Below, piece after piece: positions 36,648 through 49,507 of a stretch of DNA of 64,000 nt; position 1 is the first letter of the stretch; the number at the start of each line of letters is the position of its first letter. The stretch comes from Erpobdella octoculata (Eukaryota > Annelida > Clitellata > Hirudinida > Erpobdellidae): the NCBI GenBank assembly GCA_963978895.1, contig OZ022242.1, positions 28,529,924-28,593,923 of the forward strand. The letters are read 5' to 3'. The notes beneath the pieces were generated by a model. That model was given only the letters and a program-made list of their open reading frames with translations. It searched no databases and was not told the origin of the DNA. A program made the position numbers and the translations under genes.

Positions 36648-39600
36648 TAAAAAAACACGTTTTTCTAATGCACTAAAAAGAAAAAAATAAAATATTAAAA
36701 AAACTTTTTAAAATACCACATTTTTGTGAACTGAAAAGAAGAAAATAATTTTTCTTTTGGCTGTGTGAGAAATGTCTTGATGGAGGCATGCATTAATTGT
36801 GGTCATTCGTTCAACAAACAAGCCCTACATTTTTAAAACTTAAAACGTGGGGCTCTTTTTACTCAAACTATCTGCTATTTTTAAACAGGATAGAACGTTT
36901 CTTTGAATATAAATGGCGCCCAAGTTTTGAGTTTTGAAAATTCATTAAAAATGAATTAAGTTTCAGAAAGGCTCTCATCTCTAAGGACTGTTGCATTCTG
37001 TTGCGTCGCCCTGCAGTCAAGATGCCACAAAGAGAGAATATCCGCTACACGTAGGCTTGAGAAGCTGGAGCTTACAATAAATCTTGGGCTAGCTCATACA
37101 GTTTGCTGTAACGTGATGTTTTTTGCTTCCAAAAATCCAGTGCATCATTACGCTCATCTTCTACAATATCAGCTATGTAGTTGTTCAGCTGATAATGCAC
37201 GGCATCTTTTTCACTTATACTGCTAATGCCAGCACAAGTTCTAAGTCGATTAGACTGAATTTTATTGTTTAAAAATTTAAACTTTTTTAATGATGTTGGA
37301 GTTAACACCATAGGGGATGCAGATGCAGAATCCGACACATAAACTTCCTGCACTGAACTTTCCTCGTTTTCACAAACGGTGATTATGTAAGCTTTAGCAG
37401 CACGCAGCAGCTCTACATATTCCGGGGACATAATTGCTTATGCCATCGTCGGATCAAGCAGACATGCGGCCGCTGGAATCGGATTAAAGTTTTCCGTATT
37501 CGGGTCTAGAAGTGTGGCGAACCGGTAACGGAGATCATCCAGCATTTTTGATGTTAGTGCTTTTGCAGATGTGTGCTGCTGCAGATGACACTCCAGGTTT
37601 AAAATGCAAGGAATTAAACTCGAGAGAGACTGTGCGTCACTCTGTAGAATATCTGTTTGAACAGCAAAGGGTTCGAGTAGCGTTGACACTTCTTGCAGCT
37701 TCACCCAGTCACTAGCCAGAAGCGAGTCTATTGACATTTCACATGAAACGTTGTTGACATCATGCTTGATCATAAGAAGGCGTGTTAACATTTGGTATGT
37801 GCTGTTCCATCTTGTAGTGCAGTCGCTTATGACAGATTTCCCACATTTTTTATGAAGTTTTTCTAGAGCAATACTTGATTTTTTTATTTTTGCGACAAGA
37901 TGGCGAGTTTTGGTTAAAACATTGTTATAGTGGGCGTTTGCAAGCTTGATGATCAGCTGGAGCGTGTGTGCCATGCATGGCATTCGCCGAAATGGAATTT
38001 GAACAGGAAGATGAAACTGTCTTTCAATCTCTTCTTCTTCTAGTGTCTCCATGTTTTCTTCTTCTTCTGGTGTTTCTAAGTTCTGATCGCTATAACCTGA
38101 ATGATTTCCACAATAATTTTTCATATCTCTATTTGTACCTTCATCTTTTGCAACTTCCTCTGTCTCATCAATGTCATTGTCGTCTTGTTCTTCGTTCAAC
38201 ATGGCATTTTTCTCCTGCATCAGTCTAATGGCTTTAACCATGTTCGCACCATTGTCAGTTATGAACATAAGCACTTGCTGTTTAGTTATGCCCCACTGTT
38301 CAAGGCTTTGTGACAGACATTCAGCCAACATCTCTCCAGTGTGCGGGTGTTTGATATTGATCAAGTTGAGAAATGAATGTTTGGACTTGTTGGCAGCTAC
38401 ATCGTAGAAGCAAGCTGAAATCCCTAAATAGGAAGATGACAGTGATTTCTTCGACCATCCATCCAAACAAATAGTAATCCTACGGGCCTTGCAAAGGTCA
38501 TCTTTTAATGTGGCAGAGCTGAGGGCAAACTGGTTTTTAATCAAACTTTTCATCTTCGCTGAGCCTAAAGAAATAATTTAAAATATTATTATTAAACACT
38601 GAAAGAATAACAACAGGCAATCAATAACATTGGCCAACAAAAAATATTTTGTGTCTGATGCCTGGAATATTTTAATGATGTTTTAAGTGTATTTTCTAGC
38701 TAAATTTGAAAATGACTTTGGTTTTTCTCTTGTTTTTTCACTATCCTCATCTTAAACTTTTGCAAATGCGAACATACACACAACATGGTAGTGATGGTAG
38801 TATAATTCTGCTTTGCGACCATACACACGCAACATGGCAGTATATGTTTGCATGCGAGCACATGATATTTGAGTTCTACGTTAAATTTGCTATAAGAATA
38901 CATTTGTTTGAAGGGGCGGATAATTTTATTATTTTTTTGATTAATTTGTTTCTGATTGGCTGTGTCGGTAACATATTTGTAAGGTCAAGTCGTGGAAGGC
39001 ATTTTTCACAAAGTGTCAATAAATATTTTAAAATAATTTTTGCGCTGTTCAATCAAGCTTATATTTCTCTACAAGAAAACAGTTGTTTGAAGGGGCGGAC
39101 AATTTTAGTTTATTTTTTGTTTAATTAATTTGTGGCGATTCGGATCGATTGAAAGCGGAAGCATTTCTGTAAATGACGTTTATTATTATTTGTTACTAGG
39201 AAAGTGTAAAATGTAATTAGGTATTTGAATTCTACGTTAAATTTGCTATAAGTATACATTTGTTTGAAGGGGCGGATAATTTTATTTATTTTTTGATTAA
39301 TTTGTTTCTGATTGGCTGTGTCGGTAACATATTTGTAAGGTCAAGTCGTGGAAGGCATTTTTCATAAAGTGTCAATAAATATTTCAAAATAGTTTTTGCA
39401 CTGTTTAATCAAGCTGATATTTCTCTACAAGAAAACATTTGTTTGAAAGGGCGGACAATTTTAGTTTATTTTTTATTCAATAAATTTGTGGCGATTTGGA
39501 GTGAAAATATACATCGTTTCCCGCTTCGTTGCTAACTTCATTCACCTGTGTTCTTGCCAGTAATTTGTGTTCCGCAGGCCACTTTTGTAGTTTCATCCGT

Positions 39601-40704
39601 CACCTGACAAGTTGATTTGTCTGAATCTTCGTCATACGAAAAGAATTCCCAGAATACGCTATCTCTTTTTCCACCACTTAAAGATTTTGATAAACTCATT
39701 GTAATGTTAAAGTCACAAAAATGAATATGAGCACACAACACACGACACAATATTTAGACCAACTAAGAGAAAAACAGTTCATTGAAAAGGGGACTTTTAT
39801 TTATATGTCATGGGAACGGGGCAATTTCGTAGATCCTTTATTCTACTTTCATTTTAAATTTAAAAATAATTCCTACTTCTCATTCTAATTCCATTTTATT
39901 TTAAAAAATAATTCCTACTTCCCATTCTAATTCCATTTTTATTAAAGAAATAATTTCTAATTCTCATTCTAATTCCATTTTGGATTGAAAAATAATTTCT
40001 ACTTCTAATTCTAATTCCATTTTTATCACGTGATTTCCATTCCTATTTCTAATTCCATTCCAAATTTAATTCCTATTTCTAATTTCCATTCTCAAGAAAA
40101 AAAAATTCCTATTTCAATTCCTAATTCAATTACCATTAATGGAAATAACACTGGTATTAAGAATATGTGTCTGTCTATCTGTTGCATTTTCCTATAAAAA
40201 GGACATAATTGCACCTTATTGTTTTTCCAAAATAACTGTTTTAAATATTTTAAAAAATATCTAAATAGCCTAGGACCTATCCTCAGACATACCAAATGTA
40301 CACAAAAAATTTCATAAAAATCGGTTCAGCCGTTTCGGAGGAATTCAATTTCAAACACTATGACATGAGATTTATATATATACTAGCTGACCCAGCAAAC
40401 GTTGTTTTGCCTTTTAAAAGCAATCGAGTGTACAATGCCCGGGGTTTTTGAAAGTTTTTCTATCGTTCTTCTCTCTTGCTCCCGTTTCCTTCCCTGCTTG
40501 CTCTATCGTTCCCATTTGCTTTCCCGTTTAGTATCTCGTTTCCGCTTGTTTTCACGTTCCGCTTGCTCTCCCGTCAATTATTCTTTAATGTAAAATTTTA
40601 TTTGGCAAGTGACGATTACTAATTGATATTTGATGAAAGTAATTTAGGTTATGACATTTGATAAAGTTACTTTTAAAGGAAACGGTACATTTATAACAAA
40701 GATA

Positions 40705-40744
<40 letters not shown>

Positions 40745-43700
40745 TTGATAAATTTGTATATATATATATATATATATATATCTGTTGCATTTTCCTATAA
40801 AAAGAACATAATGGCACCTCATTGTTTTTCCAAAATAACTTTTTAAAATAATTTAAAAAAAATATTCTAAATAGCCTAGGACCTATCCTCAAATGTACAC
40901 AAAAAATTTCATAAAAATCTGTTCAGTCGTTTCGGAGGAGTTCAATTTCAAACACTATGACACGAGGTTTTTATATATATATAGATATATATTTTATACA
41001 ATGTATAATATTATATATATATATTAGAGCTGTGCCGGTATGGTTTTTTTCTGCCGGTACAGTTATTTCCGGGCCAAAAACTGGTACTACCGGTACGGTA
41101 TAATCTCAAAAGCCTGAAAATACTTAGAAATAGTGTTTGCAAGTGCATTATTGTTACCATCCGCGGTCGGTCGCCAGCTCGGACAATAAAACTAAACTAA
41201 ACTACAATTAGTCATGGTTCCGTTAATATGGGAAAATGGTGCTAGACCGTTGTGCTATGCTATTGCTAAGAACCGTTGTCCGTAATTGAAGTGGAGCCAA
41301 CAATGGGCATACTGGTAAGTTGTACTGTCCATTCAGCTGCTGTAGGTCTTTAACTTTTTTGTCTGTTATGCGTGATGTGCTAAATGCCGATTGTTCAATA
41401 CCAGCACCCTTCATACCTGCGGAACCGGTATATGCCGGTATTGCCAAAAACCGGGCAGTATACCGGCATGCCAATAGCGGAAATACGACCGGGAGCAGGA
41501 AAGCGACCAGGAACGGGAGAGCATGCGGGGATGGAAACGGGAGCGAGAGAGAAAACTATAGAAAAACTTCTAAAAATCCCGGGCAACTGCGGGTACCCCG
41601 CTAGTTTTAAATAATTTGTTATAAAATTTTGCGGCACATCTGAAACTCCTGAAAAATTAGTGTTTTCTGGCACACATGTTGAGAATCACTCATCTAGATG
41701 CTATTATACAGATATCCATGAATGGGAGCATGATTTGTTTAACCCACTCTTCTCTCTCTCAGATTGAAATAAATGCAGAAACTGCCCACAATGTAGTCTT
41801 TTAATAAAAAACACCTACAAAAGTACCACGACTGTATGTATGTATGTATGTATGTATGTATGTATCATTTTGAATTTGAGTCTGAAGTACACTTTTAGTG
41901 ACCATGGCTCCTTGGTTTATTGCAAATGCAACATTTTTCTGTATTGCCTATAGTTTATCATATGTAGTTTATAGGTCAAAGTGCTGGTAATTAATTTTTT
42001 AGATCATTTTACATTCTGTAAGCTTGTGAACAACTAAGATGGCAAGCTCAAGCTATTGCAATTGATCGAACAAAAAATGTCACAATGTTTGCCCGATCAT
42101 TTTAGAATTCTACTTATAATTGTGATATAAAAATATAAAATAAAGTAGATTGTAATTATCTTGTTGAAACAGATCATATTATTACTTCCTACAGTTTCCT
42201 GTCAATGAAGTTATTTTGATGTATCCCATTTTGTTAAAGATTACCGATTTTAATTTTTGAACAAAGCTCGGCATTAATAGTCGTTTATAAATTAACACTT
42301 TTCTGTTGTTTTTATTTTGCAGATACATTTTGAATCATCAACCGACGTTAAAAGTAAATATTCTAATTTCCAAAAAGTTGTTTTTTATATACTATTTTTA
42401 AGTCATAAATTTTAATTTTAATATCTGCAAATGAGGCAATTATATTTGTGCTTGCTTTTTTCTTGGGGACAATTTTCAAAGAAGATCTGCTGTTTCAAGA
42501 ATGTCTTTTCTTCACACGGAGAAGGCTTGACAGAGCAGAAAAAAATATTAATGCTTATGCTAGCTAGAACTATATTCTTACAGAAAATTTACCAACCAAG
42601 GTCAAAACCTTATTAAACAGACTTATCAAAAAGACACAAATGATATTCTAAAGAAAATATGCAATGAAGAATATAGTATGTTTGCTGAGAGATTAAATCG
42701 AGTAGGTTAGTAAACATACCTCGACCAGGCCGCAATAGAAATTCTGAAATTGTACATCCAAAGATACTCCACAAGCTGCTCATGCTGACATTTGCTCTTT
42801 ATTGTTGCAAAAACTGATAGTACAGAATGGTCAATCATGAAATTGCATGTAGATTTCATCATCATGAAATTGCATGTAGATTTCATCATCTTCTCCAAGT
42901 GTTGCATGTTTTGTTTGTTGTTAATGACAGCATTGTTAAAAATATTACTCAAAAGTAAATACAAAGAAGAGTATAATAGTTGATGCTAGGGGTGGGATTA
43001 GGGTGACACTTTATGAAATGCTTTTCAGATCTGCCAAAAACAGCTGATGTGGGATTACATATGCTCGCACATGTGCATACAATGTTGTACAGACCTGTGA
43101 GTCAACATTCAGACATGTTTCGAAATAGACTAGTTCTGAGATTTGGGGGATCACAGATAATGGATAATTTGATACTAGTTACAGCAGCTTTGTGGCTGAT
43201 CAAGGTGAACAGCTGTTGGGCATGGAGGTTATGAGCCAGCTTCTATTTTTTCAGAAGACATTCAATGCCATCTGCTGTAGGAAGATAACTCTTGAGTGCT
43301 TACTTACTACTTTTATATCTTCAGAGAACAGCTGTAAAGATGCAAAAACCTTTGTAATTGTGTACTTTTTTCTTCGGAGTAGAGTTAGATTTGTTTAAGT
43401 ACTCTTTCAAGTGTGCTTAAAATAATGGATATACTAGATATTCATCGCCAGGAACAAAATGAGAAATAAGATCATTTAAAAGAAGAGACATGTTGTCTCA
43501 AGATGATGTTGCAATGACAAAGTGATTTTTATGAAATTTCACCTTAATCATCCTGTTTAACAGTGAATGTTCATGTAGTTCAAGAGATCATGTGACTCGA
43601 TAATCAGCTATGATCTTTTGAAATGAAAAAGGCCTTTGATGTGATTTATGTGAGTTTTCAAACTGCTAAACATCACAGAAAGCATCAGATGTCCAGGAGG

Positions 43701-45546
43701 CTTTAATTAATAATTTATTAATAAACCAGTCAGAAAGTGATAATCAAGTACAGCATGGAGTAAAATACAAGACTAAGGAAGATATATTGACATGAAGATG
43801 AAAAATATGACTTTTTCAAAAGCAGAGTTGTTGAGATAATTATTGCTTTGGTTTCCAAGTTGTAGCCTGTATAAGTCTGCTGTGGTAGATTTATAATCTC
43901 TTTTTAGTTTGTGAGCTAGTGCTGTCATGTTGCTGTGTTTTGATTTAATGCATGAAACAAATTAATATTAATATTGTATTTGACTAAAATATTTTTTCTT
44001 TTATTCATTTTCGTGTTCAAAAATTATTTGATTGTAGTCATTGTGTTTGATTTCAAATAGGCTTTCCTATATTACCTTGTACAACATTTGTGGAGAGTTT
44101 GGTCCAAAAGAAGCTTCACGATCGTGAAATACTGTCTTTAAGAGAACAATTAGAGGCTCAGCTGAAGGTGAATAAATATGAAATAACTGCTTTATATAGT
44201 AAATATTAAATAACTGCTTTATATAATAAATATGAAATAACTGCTTTATGTAATAAATATGAAATAACTGCTTTATATAATAAATAGGGCTGTTCCGGTA
44301 TGTGTTTTTTTTGCCGGTACCGGTATTTCGGGACCAAACACCGGTACTACCGATACCGGTATCAAAATAATGTCGAAAACTGAAAACGGCTAAAAATAGT
44401 GTTTGAAAGTGCGTTAGTGTTACCATCCACGGTCGGTCAGCTTGAATGAATGCTTGTTTCTTAGTTATTAATTTTCAGACGAAGATGGTCCTGTGAAAAA
44501 AGAATAAAAAAGTTTGTATGTGAAACTGCGTTTCAGTGTCTGTGTGTGTGTGTCAATGCAGGAAGCAGGAATTTCAACATTTTAGTTAATTAATTTAACT
44601 GTTTTTAATCTTCCTATAATATATGTCAAAATTTCGATCCCGGGATACCGGTATACCGGCACAGCCCTAATAATAAATATGAAATAACTGCTTTATATAA
44701 TAAATACTAGCGGGGTTACCCGGCGCTGCTCGGGGTTTTCAGAGGTTTTTGATCATTTTTCTCTCTTGCTCCCGTTTCCTTCCCCGCTTGCTCTCCCGTT
44801 TCCGTTCCCGTTCCCGCTCGCGCTCATTTTTTCTTTTCCACTCTTTCATAACTTATTTTAGCCCATAAAATGTAAAATAGATTTGCTAAAAGTTGCTTGA
44901 AGCCTTCAAACATTGTTACGTAAACAAAATTTGAATTTTATTACGTAATTACCTTCTATGGTCGTACATAGGAACTTTTGGCCTGGAAAGTTAAGAAGGT
45001 TTGGACTCCTTCTCCGATCCTCCGACTCAGGGGGCCAAAAAACCTTCCGGGCCAAAAGTACCTATACATGATCATTGCATAAGTTTTTGAAGCACTGTTT
45101 ACAATTGCGTAACAGGCATTACTTGCTAATGGACTTCTTAATATTAAGAAGTCCATGACTTGCTTCCCAGTTTTGCATAATGTGACCGATTGCACGTTAT
45201 TACAAATTATTAAGAGATTGATGGGGCGGGAAAGCGACCGGAATCGGGAAAGTGACCGGGAGCGGGAAAGGGAGTGGGAGAGCAAACGGGAAAGCGACCG
45301 GGAGCGAGAGAAAACGGGGAATTAAACGGGAGCTAGAGAAAAACGATAAAAAAACCCCGAGCAATGCCGGGTAACCCCGCTAGTATATATATATAGTTCC
45401 CGCTCACTCCGCTCATTTTGTGACGGATTTCAAATTTTTTTCTCTATATTTGATTCCCCTTGATTCTCAAGGTTGTGTGAAAATTTCATTACGATCGGAT
45501 GAATGGTGTAGCAATGCATAAAGGACATACATACATACAAACATTC

Positions 45547-45626
<80 letters not shown>

Positions 45627-48600
45627 CGAATAAACTGTGGAATCAATTTATCTTTGAGACACGCTCTAAGAAACACAACTCGCCATTTGGCAGAAAGCTT
45701 TTCGAGCCAAATTCTCGACCTTTCGGCACAAAACTCTCTGTTCGAGACTACAATTAGCCAAAAACTTTTCCATTAAACTTTTATTGTCAGACCGACGGAC
45801 CGTTTCAGCTATGTCAGCCATCCTCAGGGTCAAAAGTAAAACGAGAAAAGTAAACAAACAGAAAGAACCGAAATTGTCAAAGAATTAGCACACTAACAAA
45901 AGAAAAAACGAAAAAACACTCTACCTATCAAATCAAAAGAATATAAAATTTATACTATTGGAAATCAATTTTTGCGTTTTCGCTGTGTTATATTAGAAGA
46001 GACAAGAATTTCCTCCGATACATTACAATGAGATTCGTCAGGAGCAGCCTCAACAGCCAAAGTATTTGTGTCAGAGGACGAGTCAGAAGTATCATCATTT
46101 ATGTTATCCTCGTCGTTAGAAGGAATACAGGGTAACCGATGCATATTGCTTTCTTTGACACCAAATAAGTGGAGAATCTGTGGAAATTTATCAAATTGTT
46201 TATTAATTGCGGGTCTCATTAATAAGATATAGAGAGCCTCTTTAATTTTCAGCCGGAAAGAGTCGGATTCACTTGTTAAAATCGAAACACCTTCTTCAAG
46301 TTCTTTTCGTGTTAGCTTTTTCAAATGAATACATTCATAATGATTAAGAATACTCCCAAACTGGAGATGCATCGTGAGTCTCCTTGACAACGTAGTGGTA
46401 GTGTGACTAATGTATGTATCCACCTTACAATGTGGAATAGAACATTTGAAATGGTACACCACGTGACTTTGTTGCAACGGGTCAGTGATACTTGTTCTAT
46501 CATTCTTGATGACCAAATTGAAAAGTTTCAGGTTTTTGTAATAAATATATAAACCCAGTTTATTCCTGACGGGGTCTATAACAGAAACTTCCTTTTTTAT
46601 TATCTTCTTTATAATACTTTCATCAATTCTGTAATTGAAATTCATTTGATTTTTGTAGAACACGGGGAACTCCTGGCGTACATCACGACCCTTGTCAGCG
46701 TCAGACCCAGCCGAACTCACAGATGTTTTCATTTTGGTTACAAAATTGTTAATAAAACCGTCGACAAAGCTATTAGAATAATTGTTGTTAACCAATAACT
46801 GCTTGATTCTAACTATTTCTTTATGGAAATCTGACCAGGTTTTGGAAAAACGATAAGCTCTGAGGAGATAACTATTAATAACACTTCTTTTATATCTGTC
46901 CGGACACTCGCTGTCACCATTTAGGCATGTTCCATTATTAGTTGGTTTGATGAAGACTTTGGTAGTAGGACCAGAATCAGTTATTGTGATGATGGTGTCG
47001 AGAAAATTTACTTGTTTTTTACTGTCAGTTAGGTCGAAGGTAAATTTCAAAACTGAATTGCTCTCGAAAGTATTCTTTAAAGCAACGACTTCACGTTCAG
47101 ACCTCACAAGAAGAAAGATATCATCCACATATCGCGCATAAACAATTGGGGTTTCTTCTATTTCAGCGAAAGCAATCTCCTCTAAACGACCCATGTAAAA
47201 GTTAGCAAAGGTTGGTCCCAATGGAGATCCCATCGCCACTCCATCAATCTGTAGAAATAAGCTCTGGTCTAAGTGTCTGAATGGAGACTCTGTAGTACAT
47301 ACCAGCAGGAGCTCGTGCAGCAGAGATTCTGGAATCTTTGGAGGTGGCAACGTATCACTATGATAGACGTAATTGCAAATGATAGATATTGTATCACGAA
47401 CAGGGACGTTAGTGAAGAGACTCTCGACATCCATTGTTGCAGCAATCCCACTTTGTCTGCAGCCATGAATAAGATCAACAAATTCCAGAGAGGATTTCAA
47501 ACTGTAAGTATGAGGGCAGTAAGGTGTGATAATTTTGTTAACAAACTTTGCCAAGAGATAAGTAGGACTTGGACATTGCGAGATAATTGGACGAACAGGA
47601 TTATCAAATTTATGCGTCTTTATCATTCCATACAAATATCCAGTACCAAACTCACCTATCAACTTAGATAGCTTTGCTTCTGAATCGAAAGAGTTAACTT
47701 GAGAAATCAATTTATTAACTTTCTGTTTCAGACTATTGGTGGGATCTTTTGTAATAAGTCTAAATTTTGTAGAATCAGAAATTATGATATTCAGCTTTTG
47801 TATATAGTCTGAGTAATTCATTACAACATAACACTGAACTATATATATATATATATATATATATATTCTTTTAGGCAAACTCGATTGAAAAAAGTGGCGC
47901 ACTTGGCTGAATCGATTTTATTTTTAATTTTTTCCAATACTCTAAATCGGTTTAAAAATAATTTATTCTCAAACACAAACTCCATAATCTTATAGGCTAA
48001 TAGATCTATTTCGGCAATTTTTTGCCATCATCAGAGCCGTTTAACTTTTTAAAAATAAAATGCAGTGACTAAATGGTAAAAGATACAACTAATTGAAAGG
48101 AATTAAAATACAATTTAAATAAAATTTAAATTCATTATATACAAATGTAACAACATAAAAAATATTTAAATTAAAATAATTATAATAATAACAGTAATAA
48201 CTAAATAATTAAGATCAGTTAGTAAAGCCTTTAACAACGGAATTACAGTCAACTTCAAGGACGTGACTGGAAGAAGAATCACATACATTATCTATAACCT
48301 TTGAAACACAAACGTCTGGTACAAAACATTCATTCAACGAAGAAATACCTGAAGAAACATTGGCACTATTAACATGCATATTTTTAACAGAAGTTGTAGA
48401 TGAGTTAAAACATTTATTATTATTATTATTAGTTTTAATACTATTTAGAGAACCAAAAAGTTTAAGAGTTAAATCAAAAGAATACCATTGTTTATTAATT
48501 AAAGGCTTACATTTATTAATAGCTAAAGCTTCTTTTAATTTTAACTTAATGGGTTGATTTTCTTTCATTAGTATACTGGTGTTATCAATTAGAAATTTAT

Positions 48601-49439
48601 GTGATGGTTTGATTGAATGTTGTGTTGACATATGTTGGTATATGGCACCACTTTGACAATGCATAGTCAATCTACGAGACAGAGTAGTTCTAGTATGACC
48701 AATGTAATTTTCCACCTGACCATGTGGAAACGGACACGAAAATTGGTACACTAGGTTGGTTTGTGCTACAGGGCTAGAAACATTATTTACACTATTTTTA
48801 ATTAAAAGATTATGAGTTTTTCCATTGTTATAATAGATGTGTAACCTGAGTGTATTATCTTTATTTACAACCTTAATATTATCATACACAATGTTTTTCA
48901 ACACTTTTTCATCTATTTTATAATTATTAGACATCTGATTAGCATAATATAATGGAATTATACAAGAATTTGATGAGTTATTGGTATTAGGTTTTGAAAC
49001 ATGTTTTTTATCAGTAATACGTGACATAAATTTATTTATAGTTGAATCAACAATAGAATTAGAATAATTATTATTTATCAAAAGTTGTTTCACTTGTAGA
49101 ATTTCAAGGTGAAAATCAGACCATGTTTCGGAAAATTTATAGGCCCTATTAATATAATTATTGATAACATTTAGCTTATATCTTTCAGGACAATCGCTAT
49201 TATAATTAAGACAATTGCCTGTGTTTGTGGGTTTAGTATAGACCTGGCAAGATAGTTTTGATACATTTCGTGTAACTAAAGTATCCAAAAAAGGAATTTG
49301 ATGTTTATTATTAGCAAGTTCATAAGTAAATTGTAGTTTAGAATTTTTTACAAATGCATCTCTCAGTTTAAATAGTTCTTCTAAGTTATCAACTGAAACA
49401 AATATATCATCAACATAACGGCAATACAGAAAAGGTTTG

Positions 49440-49507
<68 letters not shown>

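Larger units (their letters stand above)
33914..39512. repeat. large duplicated block, copy 1
   Basis: From ATTCAAGTCCAAACC near 33918 the sequence is almost identical to 56936 onward. It covers the first golgin-45 exon, an ACTAG-type minisatellite element and the hAT pseudogene. Copy 2 differs by scattered substitutions and small indels (for example one fewer 18-bp minisatellite unit and a 9-bp deletion near 61820), plus a piggyBac insertion. 39512 is the base matching the end of the window, so the true right boundary is not visible. Confidence 0.97.
40382..41608. mobile_element. inverted-repeat minisatellite element, unit 3 (composite)
   Basis: The left part is ACTAGCTGACCCAGCAAACG then GTTGTTTTGCC, and CAATGCCCGGGGTTTTTGAA followed by CTTGCTCCCGTTTCC. 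The right part (41470-41608) is the reverse type, GACCGGGAGCAGGAAAGC ... ATCCCGGGCAACTGCGGGTA then CCCCGCTAGT. Between them lie a (CA)n array (40711-40734), a (TA)n array, the second dispersed tail (40778-40985) and a piece of the CCGGTA-rich hAT MITE (about 41030-41200) also seen at 44284. Confidence 0.55.
47867..49441 (-). mobile_element. Penelope-like element, copy 2 (5'-truncated in RT)
   Basis: The minus-strand element begins inside RT at the (TA)n edge, carries the ORF to 48215, and then about 350 bp of 3' region with the hammerhead-like motif at 47995-48038. It is a different subfamily from copy 1, judged by protein and 3'-region divergence. Confidence 0.87.

Noticed and set aside
37512..38407. 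Plus-strand ORFs of 67-86 aa (and their copies at 60520-61415)
   Set aside because: Antisense shadows of the minus-strand hAT transposase.
38706..39128. Plus-strand 140-aa ORF (and copy at 61714-62127)
   Set aside because: It crosses the hAT intron and the 356-bp repeat, its copy differs by an indel, and it has no domain.
42431..43398. Short ORFs in golgin-45 intron 2
   Set aside because: Each is short, in different frames and without known motifs. They were not kept as genes, only noted as a decayed element.
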